DNA of 64,000 nt from Pyrinomonadaceae bacterium (GCA_021228405.1 JAJQRF010000002.1:1091525-1155524), one strand, 5' to 3'. Numbered from the stretch's first letter, positions 45,492-53,627 are shown. The notes: generated by a model not told the origin, from the letters alone. Numbers and translations are program-made.

Positions 45492-46103
45492 TCAAATTTT
45501 AGTAATTGGAATTGAAGAATTTTCTGTTAAACTTAATATTCTTTCAGAACGATAAACCCATAATTTTTGTTGGAATTCGTGTAGATCGGATTCAAAACTA
45601 TCGAAAATATCAAATTTTTCCGAGATACCTTTAAGTAAATCTGCTTTTTTATATTTCTTTACTTTAAGACTAAAATTTTGAGCCGCGCCTTTTATATCTA
45701 TTGCTCTATTTTTTGTCCTATGAAATATAGCGTCTTCAACGTGTGCTAAAGTTGCTTTAGATTCACTGTAAATTGAGATAATGTTGTCTGCTTCCTCACT
45801 GATTTTATCGAGAATCCCTGTGGCAATAGCGGATTCTTTATCATTCTTAAAAATTTTTATCGCATCTCTTAATTTTTGAATTGCCTGAGTTGCATTTTTC
45901 AAGTTGGTTAAAGTATTTCGCGTTTCAGTATCTAAAATATCCAGAACGCGATTCGATTGAGTAAAGTCATTTTTTAATCTTTCTATATTTTCTGCCGTTC
46001 GTGCCGCATTTCTACTGTTTATTAGGGTTGCAATCAAACTTATGACGGCAACGAACAAGGCACTAATTCCCGTTATCAAAGCAACAATTACAGTTTTTTC
46101 CAT
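45492..46103 (-). CDS. Membrane-anchored coiled-coil protein of cassette 2
   Basis: 203 residues. One N-terminal membrane helix (VIVALITGISALFVAVISLIATL), then long heptad-rich helices. The layout matches the cassette-1 membrane coiled-coil protein (22672), though the sequences differ. It pairs with the receiver gene. It has no kinase domain; a scaffold or effector role is inferred. Confidence 0.65.
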   Translation of the reverse strand: MEKTVIVALITGISALFVAVISLIATLINSRNAARTAENIERLKNDFTQSNRVLDILDTETRNTLTNLKNATQAIQKLRDAIKIFKNDKESAIATGILDKISEEADNIISIYSESKATLAHVEDAIFHRTKNRAIDIKGAAQNFSLKVKKYKKADLLKGISEKFDIFDSFESDLHEFQQKLWVYRSERILSLTENSSIPITKI

Positions 46104-46179
46104 ATAAGATCAACCTATACACAGTAAAATTACGGTATCTTAGCACAAGGTAAAATAAGAGAAAAGAATTTTAATAAAA

Positions 46180-46244
46180 AAGATCAGAGAATCCGAACTT
46201 GTCTTAATTGGGATTAAGGCGGTATCGTTTGGCTCTCTGATCTT
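46180..46244 (-). terminator. Long stem-loop terminator of the XRE-nuclease operon
   Basis: AAGATCAGAGA / TCTCTGATCTT with a nested CTTAAT/ATTAAG hairpin. On the minus strand it is followed by TTTTTTATT. Confidence 0.75.
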
Positions 46245-46311
46245 TCTGAATTTAGACAATTTAAAGAATCGTTCGATTATCGGTTTTTAGAAAGGTTGTT
46301 TGAAGTTATAT

Positions 46312-47262
46312 TTATAGCCCTAAATAATTATATAAATTGTGAAACCTTAAATGTGAAAGTATATATCTATCGGATTTGTCATCAGTAATACTAAAACATA
46401 CTTTTTTTAGATTATGGTTATTATTCATAAACCAATAAATTATCTGATTTATTTTTGTCTTAGTGTCTTTCTTTGTAGGAACTATTACTTTACTATCTGG
46501 AAAAATATCATTTGAACTATAATAGGTTAATAAATCAGTAATTGCGCCAGCGCACAAATCTGGAATTGAACATAAAGCCTCAAAATTTTTTCCAATTTCA
46601 ATATTAGCTCTACCACATTGCAATTTATTCAAGGAATGTGTGAGATAATGAGAAGAAACATTGGCTAACATTTCAGTTATTGTAATTAATTTCTCATCAT
46701 TAACCACTATGTTATCTTCGTCAGAAATCCAACAAATGTCTTGCATTGGTTGAGATAAGCCACTAATAAATAAACTAATGAAATGAATAACTCTCATTAA
46801 CTTTTCAAAGTCAAAAGATTTCCACTTTGAATAATCATTTAATCTCTCTTTTTGAAACTGACTCTCGAATAATGTTGAAATACTTTTCTCCACTAATAGA
46901 ACAAAAATGATGCCATTTATATTATTTGAAAATTCTAAGAATGGATATAAGGCTTTCATTCGTAACTTATCATTGAGTTTTTTGTAGGAAATAATTCTAT
47001 TGCTTAAATTAAGCGAATCTAATAATTGTGGATGATAATAAGTAAAATTCAAAACTGATTCTAAATCAGTTATTAAAAATGCGTATGAGATAAAATCAGC
47101 ATCTTTATGCTCACCCCCATAATCAGAAAAAAAATATAGCTTTTCTGTCTTCAAAAAATTCGGAAAGCTAATCTCTCTATTGATCTCAAGTTTTAGAATA
47201 AAATCATTTACGCTTTTTATTAAACCGAATTTATCATTACTAAGTGGTTTCCATACAGTCAT
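46312..47262 (-). CDS. DUF3800-like putative nuclease, cassette 2
   Basis: 316 residues, low GC. The N terminus has LYFFSDYGGEHK ... SYAFLITD, similar in layout to the FIDESG start of DUF3800 proteins. The C-terminal IPDLCAGAITDLLTYY resembles the QLADLVAGA motif that ends DUF3800 domains. DUF3800 is predicted to be an RNase H-fold nuclease and is often seen in defence loci. The match is by motif spacing only, so the family call is tentative. It is preceded by the XRE gene in the same operon. Confidence 0.5.
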   Translation of the reverse strand: MTVWKPLSNDKFGLIKSVNDFILKLEINREISFPNFLKTEKLYFFSDYGGEHKDADFISYAFLITDLESVLNFTYYHPQLLDSLNLSNRIISYKKLNDKLRMKALYPFLEFSNNINGIIFVLLVEKSISTLFESQFQKERLNDYSKWKSFDFEKLMRVIHFISLFISGLSQPMQDICWISDEDNIVVNDEKLITITEMLANVSSHYLTHSLNKLQCGRANIEIGKNFEALCSIPDLCAGAITDLLTYYSSNDIFPDSKVIVPTKKDTKTKINQIIYWFMNNNHNLKKVCFSITDDKSDRYILSHLRFHNLYNYLGL

Positions 47263-47281
47263 TAGATTAAATTACATATTT

Positions 47282-47485
47282 TCAGAAAACAATTAAATCA
47301 TTCGGTGTGCATTTTAAGTTTTCACAAATCTTTCTCAATACTTCTAAATCAACGCTTTGCACTTCTTTAGTAGCCATTTTGTGAATCGTAGAGTAAGCAA
47401 TCCCTGTTTCTTTAGCTAAGGCATAAAGTGACTTTTTCTTTTCTTCAACAATTTTATTTAAGGCTAATTTCACGTTACCTAACAT
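47282..47485 (-). CDS. XRE-type HTH regulator, cassette 2
   Basis: 67 residues: LYALAKETGIAYSTIHKMATKEVQSVDLEVLRKICENLKCTP spans the five-helix XRE/Cro fold. The ATG at 47485 is favoured over a GTG at 47509 because the -10 (TAATAA) lies between them, which makes the mRNA nearly leaderless. It is divergent from the SWIM module across a large palindrome and probably represses both directions. Confidence 0.75.
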   Translation of the reverse strand: MLGNVKLALNKIVEEKKKSLYALAKETGIAYSTIHKMATKEVQSVDLEVLRKICENLKCTPNDLIVF

Positions 47486-47510
47486 ATCACAATTATTACC
47501 TTTTATCACT

Positions 47511-47564
47511 ATATAGTCAAGTAAAATATATTTGCGCTACACTATATATTTTACTTGACTATAT
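47511..47564. promoter_or_regulatory. 21-bp inverted repeat with overlapping divergent promoters
   Basis: Perfect arms 47511-47531 and 47544-47564, 12 nt apart. Each arm contains TTGACT reading outward: plus -35 (47555) with -10 TATACT at 47579, and minus -35 (47520) with -10 TAATAA at 47498. A repressor dimer on each arm would block both promoters. Confidence 0.8.
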
Positions 47565-47584
47565 ATAGCGTAACGCGATATACT
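47555..47584 (+). promoter_or_regulatory. Promoter of cassette 2 SWIM module
   Basis: TTGACT, an 18-nt spacer and TATACT; the -35 lies inside the right arm of the operator palindrome. Confidence 0.75.
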
Positions 47585-47630
47585 TTATTTAAGTCAGAAA
47601 TGACAAATCAAAATTAGGACGCTGAAAAAT

Positions 47631-47897
47631 ATGTTTATCTTAAAAGCCAAAGAGCAATTAACCAACGCAATCGAAAAAGCTAAAAAACTTCGCCCGACCG
47701 TTAAATTCGATCACTTCGGACGTTATAGAGTGTCGGGAAGTCACGGCGGCTACTACACGGTATTGTGCCGCAAAAATAACGGATATAAAACCGTCGCTTG
47801 CACCTGTAAAGGCGCGGAAAAAGGACTCGTTTGTTACCACGCGGCGGCGGCTTTGAGTTTACATATCGGACTGGCAAGACAAAATCAAGCGGTGTAA
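47631..47897 (+). CDS. SWIM zinc-finger protein, cassette copy 2
   Basis: 88 residues, nearly identical to the protein at 24941, with the same CTC...CYH SWIM motif. Differences are concentrated at the last residues and at K/R swaps. Nucleotide similarity to copy 1 starts at the ATG and is lost just upstream, so the module was joined to a different promoter and operator. The stop codon sits in a hairpin (47887-47906). Confidence 0.85.
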   Translation: MFILKAKEQLTNAIEKAKKLRPTVKFDHFGRYRVSGSHGGYYTVLCRKNNGYKTVACTCKGAEKGLVCYHAAAALSLHIGLARQNQAV

Positions 47898-47906
47898 AAA
47901 CCGCTT
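47887..47906 (+). promoter_or_regulatory. Stop-codon hairpin, copy 2
   Basis: AAGCGGT / ACCGCTT around the TAA. Pairing is kept relative to copy 1 although the last base pair differs. Confidence 0.6.
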
Positions 47907-47937
47907 TCAAATATTCAAAACGGAGAAATTAACAACT

Positions 47938-48135
47938 ATGACAAATGATGAAATCAGAATCGGTGACAATGTGAGCGTGATAGTTTCGGTCTGGCGTGAA
48001 GATGAAACGCCGACCATTAAAAACTTTTATAACGGCAAAATTACGGAAATCGTCGAACGCACGAAAAATGCAATTTACGTGAAAGTTCAAGGACTCGACA
48101 AACTCATTCCGATTGACCGAGTAAGCGCAATGTAA
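47938..48135 (+). CDS. 65-aa SH3/KOW-like protein, cassette copy 2
   Basis: Near-identical to the protein at 25228: four or five differences, mainly at the N terminus. A short strand-rich protein of unknown family, always next to the SWIM gene. Confidence 0.75.
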   Translation: MTNDEIRIGDNVSVIVSVWREDETPTIKNFYNGKITEIVERTKNAIYVKVQGLDKLIPIDRVSAM

Positions 48136-48138
48136 AAG

Positions 48139-48190
48139 GCGAAAGGTTTAGAAATGCTACCAACATTCCTAAACCTCTCTTATCCCTAAA
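48139..48190 (+). terminator. Conserved hairpin between the 65-aa and 130-aa genes (copy 2)
   Basis: The same AGGTTTAG.../...CTAAACCT stem as in copy 1, unchanged in sequence. Confidence 0.5.
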
Positions 48191-48208
48191 GAAATTAAGG
48201 ACATACCA

Positions 48209-48601
48209 ATGACAACTATACAATCAAATCTAACAAACTTCCAAGAAACGCTTGAAAAAGCATCGTTAAATCTAACCACAATTTTTAATCTTATTTCGCA
48301 AACCGCGCAAAATTCGCGTGATAACGGCGAATCACTCGAAACTTTCGATGACATTATAAACGCCTGTGAACTGGCGAAAAAAGAAGTTTCCGAAGTCTTT
48401 CGCATTTCGGGCGAACTCGAAGCCGAACCGCAAACCGACAAAACGCTTTCCGAACAGCTTTCCGCGATTCTGAGCAATCCCGAAACGCCTACGGATATTT
48501 ACAACGGCATCGTTGACGCGCTCGCCGATATGGAAAACCGAAGCACTTATGAACTCGATTCAGCCGAGAACATCGAACGGATTTTGCGAGGTTACAGATA
48601 A
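48209..48601 (+). CDS. Helical 130-aa protein, cassette copy 2
   Basis: Similar to the 133-aa protein at 25498. The first ~40 residues are almost the same, the middle diverges and the C terminus (YNGIVDALADM ... ENIERIL) is conserved. The stop overlaps the next ATG (TAATG). Confidence 0.75.
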   Translation: MTTIQSNLTNFQETLEKASLNLTTIFNLISQTAQNSRDNGESLETFDDIINACELAKKEVSEVFRISGELEAEPQTDKTLSEQLSAILSNPETPTDIYNGIVDALADMENRSTYELDSAENIERILRGYR

Positions 48602-48789
48602 TGAGCGATTCACAAGAAATTTATCGCGGCTTTCTGGAACTCTCCGAAGCGGAACGCGCCGAATATTTGAATTATTTCAATTTGCTGATTGAAAAACAGC
48701 ATAAAGGCAAAGAAAGAAATCAGCTTTCACGGTTCAAGCGAAAACTCGAAAAAGCTAAGGGCAATAATCGGATTACTACTAATAAATAA
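48601..48789 (+). CDS. Small helical protein upstream of TnpB (62 aa)
   Basis: A charged helical protein (ELSEAERAEYLNYFNLLIEK ... SRFKRKLEKAK) with no recognised family. It is coupled to the gene before it (TAATG) and followed directly by tnpB (TAA then ATG, no gap). Confidence 0.6.
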   Translation: MSDSQEIYRGFLELSEAERAEYLNYFNLLIEKQHKGKERNQLSRFKRKLEKAKGNNRITTNK

Positions 48790-49902
48790 ATGAACACGGC
48801 AAAGACAATCAAAAAGTCATATAAATTTCGGATTTATCCGACAAAGGCGCAAACGAAAACGCTCGAAATGACGCTCGATCTTTGCCGTGAACTTTACAAC
48901 GCCGCGCTTCAAGAAAGGCGCGATGCTTGGAAACTGGAAAGAAAATCAATTTCACTTTATGACCAACAAAACCAATTACCTAAAATAAAGAAAATCAGAG
49001 AGGATTTAAATTCTGTCTATTCACAAGTTCTGCGCGAACCTTTGCGTAGCTTGGATAATGCTTTCAGTTCATTTTTTTCAAGAGTCAAAAAAGGCGAAAA
49101 GGCAGGTTTTCCGCGCTTTAAATCTCAAAATCGGTTCAATTCTTTCTGCTACCCTCAAAGTGGTTTTGATTTAGTAGAGAACAATCTCAAACTTTCAAAA
49201 ATCGGTAAAATCAAAATTAAACTTTCGCGTAACATCGTTGGAAAGATAAAAACCTGCACGATCAAGCGTGAAATTGATAAATGGTTCGTCTTTTTCGTTG
49301 TCGAAACGAAAGGCGAACCATTGCCGAAGACAGGAAAGGAAATCGGTCTGGATGTCGGTTTAGAGAATTTCGTCACTCTTTCGGACGGAATGCAGATTAA
49401 TAATTCGAGATACCTTGAAACGGCTCAAAAACAACTCCGAAAAGCACAACGCCGAGTTTCACGCCGTAAAAAAGGCAGTCACGGCAGACGTAAAGCCGTT
49501 TTGCAAGTTAAAAAGATTCATCAAAAAATCAGAAATCAACGTGCGGATTTTCAGCATAAACTTTCGACTAATTTAATTAAAAACTATGATTTGATTGCGA
49601 TTGAAAAATTAAATATTCGCGGAATGTCGAAAGGTATTTTCTCGAAACAAATCAACGATGTCGCGTGGAGTAACTTCTTCAATATGCTTCGTTATAAGGC
49701 TGAAAGTGCCGATAAGAAGTTGGTTGAAGTGAATCCGAACGGAACGAGTCAAATTTGCATTTGCGGCGAACGAGTCGAAAAAGATTTATCAATTCGCGTT
49801 CATCATTGTCAAAAATGCGGATTAAAAGAAAACCGTGACATTGTTTCGGCAAAGGTAATCTTAGAACGTGCGCTCGGACAGAGCGTTAAAACGCAAACGT
49901 AG
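48790..49902 (+). CDS. tnpB: TnpB (IS605 OrfB family) RNA-guided nuclease
   Basis: 370 residues. The N-terminal part has YKFRIYPTKAQTKTLEMTLDLCRELYN. RuvC catalytic residues are visible: D in GLDVGLENF, E in IAIEKLNIRGM and D in ENRDIVSAKVI. The zinc finger is CIC ... CQKC, a short C-x-C variant also known in other TnpBs. Known TnpBs use an RNA from the element's right end to cut DNA. No tnpA and no left-end structure precede it: the gene starts directly after the upstream stop codon, so it may be a captured gene rather than a complete insertion sequence. Confidence 0.92.
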   Translation: MNTAKTIKKSYKFRIYPTKAQTKTLEMTLDLCRELYNAALQERRDAWKLERKSISLYDQQNQLPKIKKIREDLNSVYSQVLREPLRSLDNAFSSFFSRVKKGEKAGFPRFKSQNRFNSFCYPQSGFDLVENNLKLSKIGKIKIKLSRNIVGKIKTCTIKREIDKWFVFFVVETKGEPLPKTGKEIGLDVGLENFVTLSDGMQINNSRYLETAQKQLRKAQRRVSRRKKGSHGRRKAVLQVKKIHQKIRNQRADFQHKLSTNLIKNYDLIAIEKLNIRGMSKGIFSKQINDVAWSNFFNMLRYKAESADKKLVEVNPNGTSQICICGERVEKDLSIRVHHCQKCGLKENRDIVSAKVILERALGQSVKTQT

Positions 49903-49956
49903 GCGGTTACGTCAAACGTAGTTTTAGAATTAGCTTTATTGCTGAATGTCAATAGG
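49860..49956 (+). ncRNA. Possible TnpB guide RNA / right-end region
   Basis: The last codons and first ~50 nt after tnpB contain small hairpins (GCGTT/AACGC; GTAGGCGGTTACG region) and end near AATGTCAA, similar in kind to IS605-family right ends, which end in a TCAA-type tetranucleotide. The guide boundary is not proven. Confidence 0.35.
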
Positions 49957-50156
49957 CGATGTCTTTGGCTGAGGTTTTCATCTGTTATTGTCCAAATCCT
50001 GTGATGCTAATACTAACTATACTTTAATCTTGTATTTCGCTTATTATAATTTTGCTGAATCCATAAGACTTTGCGATTCAAATCTGCAATAAAAGCAGAT
50101 TTACCCAAAAGGGTTTGAATAGTGGAATATACATTAAAATTTGAGGTCAAATAATT
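49957..50156. other. Intergenic region after TnpB
   Basis: No gene is seen. Contains a hairpin GCAGATTT.../...AAATCTGC (50083-50101) and the ribosome-site region of the small gene at 50157. Confidence 0.5.
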
Positions 50157-50345
50157 ATGCAAGAATGGGAATACTATGTGGCTTTACTTGAAAAGAATGA
50201 ATTAGGCAAAGAATGGGAGGAAGAAATAAACGGCAAAGGTAAAGACGGGTGGGAAATGGTTTCAGTTTCGGTTATCGAAAACACATTTTATATTTTCTTC
50301 AAAAAACCTTTAGAAAAACGAACAGAAACAGCTTTTATGATATAA
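50157..50345 (+). CDS. DUF4177-like small protein (62 aa)
   Basis: The pattern WEYYVALL ... INGKGKDGWEMVSVSV ... FYIFFKKP matches the DUF4177 style of short, single-domain proteins with the conserved GxDGWE core. Role unknown. It is a plus-strand gene between the TnpB module and the lysis cluster. Confidence 0.7.
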   Translation: MQEWEYYVALLEKNELGKEWEEEINGKGKDGWEMVSVSVIENTFYIFFKKPLEKRTETAFMI

Positions 50346-50391
50346 ATCAAAAGTTTCCTAATCTATAAGCATCAAAAGGTTAGAACACTTT

Positions 50392-50862
50392 TCATCTGTT
50401 GAGAATTTGCCGGATGAGTTCCGCACGTCCGCACGTATCGGAATTGCCTTGCTCGACTGCATCGGCAAAGATTTGCAACCTATCAAAATAAGCCCCGTGA
50501 ACCGCGCCGATATCGTTGAATTCTTCGATGTCGTGTCCGAGAATGGTCAGGTTTCCGAGTTCGGTAATTCCGAAATGACAAAGCTCGTGATGCACGACGG
50601 CGATTCTTTGATGTGCCGTTAATTCTTCCCAAGCCGGAAGACCTACTTCAATACAGAAAAAGCCGTCCGGCGAACCGGCTAAAAAAGCATAAAAACCCGT
50701 AACTTTCCGCGCTAGCGCGATCGCTTCACGCCCGTCCTTTTTCGGATTCTCCGAACAAAACGTATAGCGGATCTCAAAGCCTTCGAGTTCCGGTTTGAAA
50801 ATCTCGATTAGGCGCGCCGCAATTTCTTCTACTTCTTCAGCGTGAAAGAATTCCTTTGCCAT
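50392..50862 (-). CDS. Phage putative metallopeptidase (PF18894-type)
   Basis: 156 residues. The zinc motif HHELCH (HExxH) with a helix before it and the DIEEFNDI segment after it match phage putative metallopeptidases often found near lysis and packaging genes. Role in phage infection unknown. Confidence 0.82.
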   Translation of the reverse strand: MAKEFFHAEEVEEIAARLIEIFKPELEGFEIRYTFCSENPKKDGREAIALARKVTGFYAFLAGSPDGFFCIEVGLPAWEELTAHQRIAVVHHELCHFGITELGNLTILGHDIEEFNDIGAVHGAYFDRLQIFADAVEQGNSDTCGRAELIRQILNR

Positions 50863-50877
50863 AAAGGGAAGTCAAAA

Positions 50878-51054
50878 CTACCTATTTTTCCGTTTTTGCA
50901 GATAAATATCGATCGTTTTGGAAAGGACGAAAAACACGCACGGCAGCACGAGTGTTGAGGTGATCGTCAGCCAATTGATGTTTTCGACGGCGGCATAGAT
51001 AAAAGCCGGACTCGATGAAAAAGCGGAAAGCATAAATGATTTGAGGTTATCCAT
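50878..51054 (-). CDS. Small membrane protein (putative holin)
   Basis: 58 residues from the ATG at 51054; a longer start is possible. One or two hydrophobic segments (FIYAAVENINWLTITSTLVLPCVFFVLS) and a basic C terminus (YLQKRKNR). Its size, charge and position beside the spanin-like and endolysin genes suggest a holin, but homology is not established. Confidence 0.5.
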   Translation of the reverse strand: MDNLKSFMLSAFSSSPAFIYAAVENINWLTITSTLVLPCVFFVLSKTIDIYLQKRKNR

Positions 51055-51107
51055 GATATTTGTGAGAAAAATACATATCAATATGTATAAATACAAACGA
51101 TACATAT

Positions 51108-51551
51108 TTAAGGGATTAAGAGTTTGAGCGCGATCGCGCCGGCGGCGATGAGGTAGGCTTTGTATTTGCCTTTTTTCTGCTTTTTAGCCTCATCCTTCCA
51201 TTTGTCGCGGTCGGATTGCAGCAAAGCGATGGTTTGCTCATTGAGAGTGACGGCGCGGGAAAGAGCATCATTTGCGCGGCGTAAAGAATCGATCTCGGAT
51301 TTCGCGGAATCGTAAGATTGTTGAATTGATCCGGCGTTTTCGCGTTCGAGCGAAACTTCCGATTCCAGATCCGCAATTCGCTTTTCCTGCACGGCGATTA
51401 TTTCACGCGCTTTTTTATTTTCATCAAGCAGAAAGGCGATCGTTTCATCGGTCGTAACAATACTCGAATTGCGCGTCTGGGTAAAGACGTTTAAGTTCAG
51501 CGCAATTAAGATCAAGAGAAGCATTAGAATTGTGAAGATTTTTCGTTTCAT
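51108..51551 (-). CDS. Membrane coiled-coil protein (lysis cluster)
   Basis: 147 residues from the ATG at 51551. An N-terminal hydrophobic segment (FTILMLLLILIALNLNVF) is followed by a long coiled coil and a hydrophobic C-terminal end (AYLIAAGAIALKLL). It starts inside the neighbouring Rz-like gene in another frame, an overlap typical of lysis genes. It may be a spanin partner or a tail-end membrane protein. Confidence 0.6.
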   Translation of the reverse strand: MKRKIFTILMLLLILIALNLNVFTQTRNSSIVTTDETIAFLLDENKKAREIIAVQEKRIADLESEVSLERENAGSIQQSYDSAKSEIDSLRRANDALSRAVTLNEQTIALLQSDRDKWKDEAKKQKKGKYKAYLIAAGAIALKLLIP

Positions 51552-51864
51552 TTCGTTTTTTGAGGTTTTCGAGTTCGACTTTTGAAGTTTGTGACCGTCG
51601 GCGCACGTTGTCGAGTTTCGGCTTGATGACGCGTTCACGAATTGCGTCTTCCGTGCGGCGTTCGATTGATGAATTATCAGCCTCCTTTTGATCTTTTGCC
51701 GCCTCTTTCAGCGTGTTTTCCGTTGCGGTTTGGATCGTATCGACCGTTTTATCAAATTGCCGCGTTCGGCACGATTCGATTCCGGACGAAATCAGCAAAA
51801 AGAGAATTGCCGCCGCAAACAGAGCGGCGAAGGCAATCCAATATTTTTTGAGAAAGTTTGTCAT
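51445..51864 (-). CDS. Rz-like inner-membrane spanin candidate
   Basis: 139 residues. One N-terminal membrane helix (YWIAFAALFAAAILFLLI), an acidic linker and a coiled coil (RRSQTSKVELENLKKR) with Cys near the C terminus, the usual i-spanin layout. It follows the endolysin gene (4-bp overlap) and overlaps the next gene by 107 bp, as in Rz/Rz1 pairs. Confidence 0.65.
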   Translation of the reverse strand: MTNFLKKYWIAFAALFAAAILFLLISSGIESCRTRQFDKTVDTIQTATENTLKEAAKDQKEADNSSIERRTEDAIRERVIKPKLDNVRRRSQTSKVELENLKKRNETKNLHNSNASLDLNCAELKRLYPDAQFEYCYDR

Positions 51865-52844
51865 TTCAAAAATTTCTCCTTCAGTTTTGCGCTCGCTTTC
51901 CGCAGATCGTCACGATGCCAATAAAGCATTAAGCCAGTTCCAGCGACGGCGACGGCAAGACCGAGCCACGCGTAAATGTTGCCGGCTTCGAGCGCGGCAT
52001 AAACGAGCGAAAGCGGGCGAATCAAGATTCTCCACAAACGGCGGAAGAAATTCGGCGCGTGAGTTTTCGCTGCCGTTTTTATTTCGTCGGACGGTAAATT
52101 ATCGATCGCGTCCGAAACATAACTCGTTGACGGCACGGCAAGGTCTTCAGCCGAATTTTCGATCGGACCTAAACCCGTAGCGGTCGGCGTATTGTAGGAA
52201 GTTGCCGGAAGATCGTGAACAGGCATTGAAACGATAACCGCTTGATTTTGTTGAACTTTTGATTGTAACGGCGATGTAGCCGAAAACGAAAAATCCTTCG
52301 GAATCACGTTCAGGCATTGTGCGTAACAGGTGTTTCGTTTTGCCCAATGATTCGGTTTTTTCTTCGGATTACCGCAATTTACGACAGCTGAAAAAGCCTT
52401 GAAATTTCCCGCGTCAGCATATTTCGCAAGCTCGTTTTCTTCCCAGAAAATACATGCGCTCTCGACCGCGATTTCGATCTCGGAAAGTCTTTCCGGGAAA
52501 GCGAGAAAATCAATTCCCAATTTTTTGCCCAAACGTTTATTGACGCGTCCGAAATTGTAACGTCCCGTCGTCTGGAAGAAACCGCGTCCTTTGAACTTGC
52601 GTCCATCTCCTTTTTGCGTGTTCCCGAGGTCTTCGCGTCCTTCATAAGCCTTGCCGGAAGCGTATTCAGTCGTCGTTCGCAAATAGTCGGTTTCAACTCC
52701 GCCAGTCGCGAGAAAAGCACAGACCCGCTTCAATGAATGAATTCCGTAAAGCGGTAAGAATTTGTTCAGCGCGGGCAGAAAACGATCACGCTGCGCCTTC
52801 GATGTGCCGGGAAAGATTTTCGCTAAATGTGTTGAAGTGATCAT
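51861..52844 (-). CDS. GH19 chitinase-like endolysin with C-terminal membrane segment
   Basis: 327 residues. The N-terminal ~190 residues are a GH19 lysozyme-like domain: AFLATGGVETDYL with the catalytic acid, EYASGKAYEGREDLGN and GRGFFQTTGRYNF. A flexible linker follows, then a helix (WLGLAVAVAGTGLMLYW) near the C terminus that could anchor it in the membrane. It cuts cell-wall glycan strands for lysis. The ATG overlaps the TAA of the upstream gene. Confidence 0.85.
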   Translation of the reverse strand: MITSTHLAKIFPGTSKAQRDRFLPALNKFLPLYGIHSLKRVCAFLATGGVETDYLRTTTEYASGKAYEGREDLGNTQKGDGRKFKGRGFFQTTGRYNFGRVNKRLGKKLGIDFLAFPERLSEIEIAVESACIFWEENELAKYADAGNFKAFSAVVNCGNPKKKPNHWAKRNTCYAQCLNVIPKDFSFSATSPLQSKVQQNQAVIVSMPVHDLPATSYNTPTATGLGPIENSAEDLAVPSTSYVSDAIDNLPSDEIKTAAKTHAPNFFRRLWRILIRPLSLVYAALEAGNIYAWLGLAVAVAGTGLMLYWHRDDLRKASAKLKEKFLK

Positions 52845-53062
52845 TAGTTATTTCTCCGATTTTTATTGCGGGTTTTTCTGGATAAATGGAGTCGGTTGGA
52901 TTTGCGTTTTCTCGATGCGCCGTTTGATCTTCCGCCAAAAGTAAAGCGTCCGTTTCGATATGGATTGACCGAATCGCAGGCGATCTGCTCACGGCTCGTA
53001 AGCGATTTCAAATTCGAGTGTGTAAACAGTCCGAGAAGTGCGCCGAAAAGTCGTTTAATCAT
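52844..53062 (-). CDS. Small basic phage protein upstream of endolysin (72 aa)
   Basis: The ATG at 53062 has GGAGAA upstream. The first ~14 residues are hydrophobic (LFGALLGLF); the rest is strongly basic (RKRKSNRLHLSRKTRNKNRR). It ends in a TAATG junction with the endolysin, so it is co-translated. Another frame here (52786-52992) is open but lacks coupling. Confidence 0.55.
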   Translation of the reverse strand: MIKRLFGALLGLFTHSNLKSLTSREQIACDSVNPYRNGRFTFGGRSNGASRKRKSNRLHLSRKTRNKNRRNN

Positions 53063-53127
53063 CAAAAAAGTTCTCCGTATATTAAGTTTCGAGAATTCAT
53101 CTCGAAATCAATTTTGTCGAAAAAAAT

Positions 53128-53160
53128 AAAAGCGGTCTGACTTTACGCCAAACCGCTTTT
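53128..53160. terminator. Bidirectional terminator (AGCGGT family)
   Basis: AAAAGCGGT / ACCGCTTTT, the same family as at 35276, with A/T runs on both sides. Confidence 0.8.
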
Positions 53161-53180
53161 TCCAGAATATTTTGTGATTT

Positions 53181-53627
53181 TTATTTCTTCAGCCGATAAA
53201 GATCGTTATAGTGCTTGCCGGGTTCGTTCCAACGTCGGCGTTGAGAAGTTTCGACGACACCTTTTGAGATCATTTTGGTAAGTATCGGTTCGATCTCTTT
53301 TTCGCGCAATCCGGTTAATTCGATGAGGTCGGACATTTCGACAAAAATATAATTTTCGCCGTTGAAATACTCTTCAAAAGCTTCGGTGAGTTTCGATTCA
53401 ACTTTCCGATCGGAAATGCCGAAGGCTTTTTCACGGATCGCGTCGGCAGCCTTCCGAATGATCGAGCGGTATTCCGTCACTTCCGGTTGTTTTGACAATT
53501 CGACAAGAAAATTTTTCAATTTCTGAGCGCGGTCTTTTTCTGAATCTTCAGGATTGAAATTAGGATGCAGAATCGAGTTTTGAGAAGGTGTCAGGCAGGG
53601 AACGGGCGGATTTTGGGAAATGCTCAT
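53181..53627 (-). CDS. Winged-helix-like phage protein
   Basis: 148 residues from the ATG at 53627. The N terminus is polar, the middle helical, and the C-terminal ~65 residues (DLIELTGLREKEIEPILTKMISKGVVE) look like a winged helix. A DNA-binding regulator of late or lysis genes is a fair guess; no family name can be assigned. Confidence 0.6.
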   Translation of the reverse strand: MSISQNPPVPCLTPSQNSILHPNFNPEDSEKDRAQKLKNFLVELSKQPEVTEYRSIIRKAADAIREKAFGISDRKVESKLTEAFEEYFNGENYIFVEMSDLIELTGLREKEIEPILTKMISKGVVETSQRRRWNEPGKHYNDLYRLKK

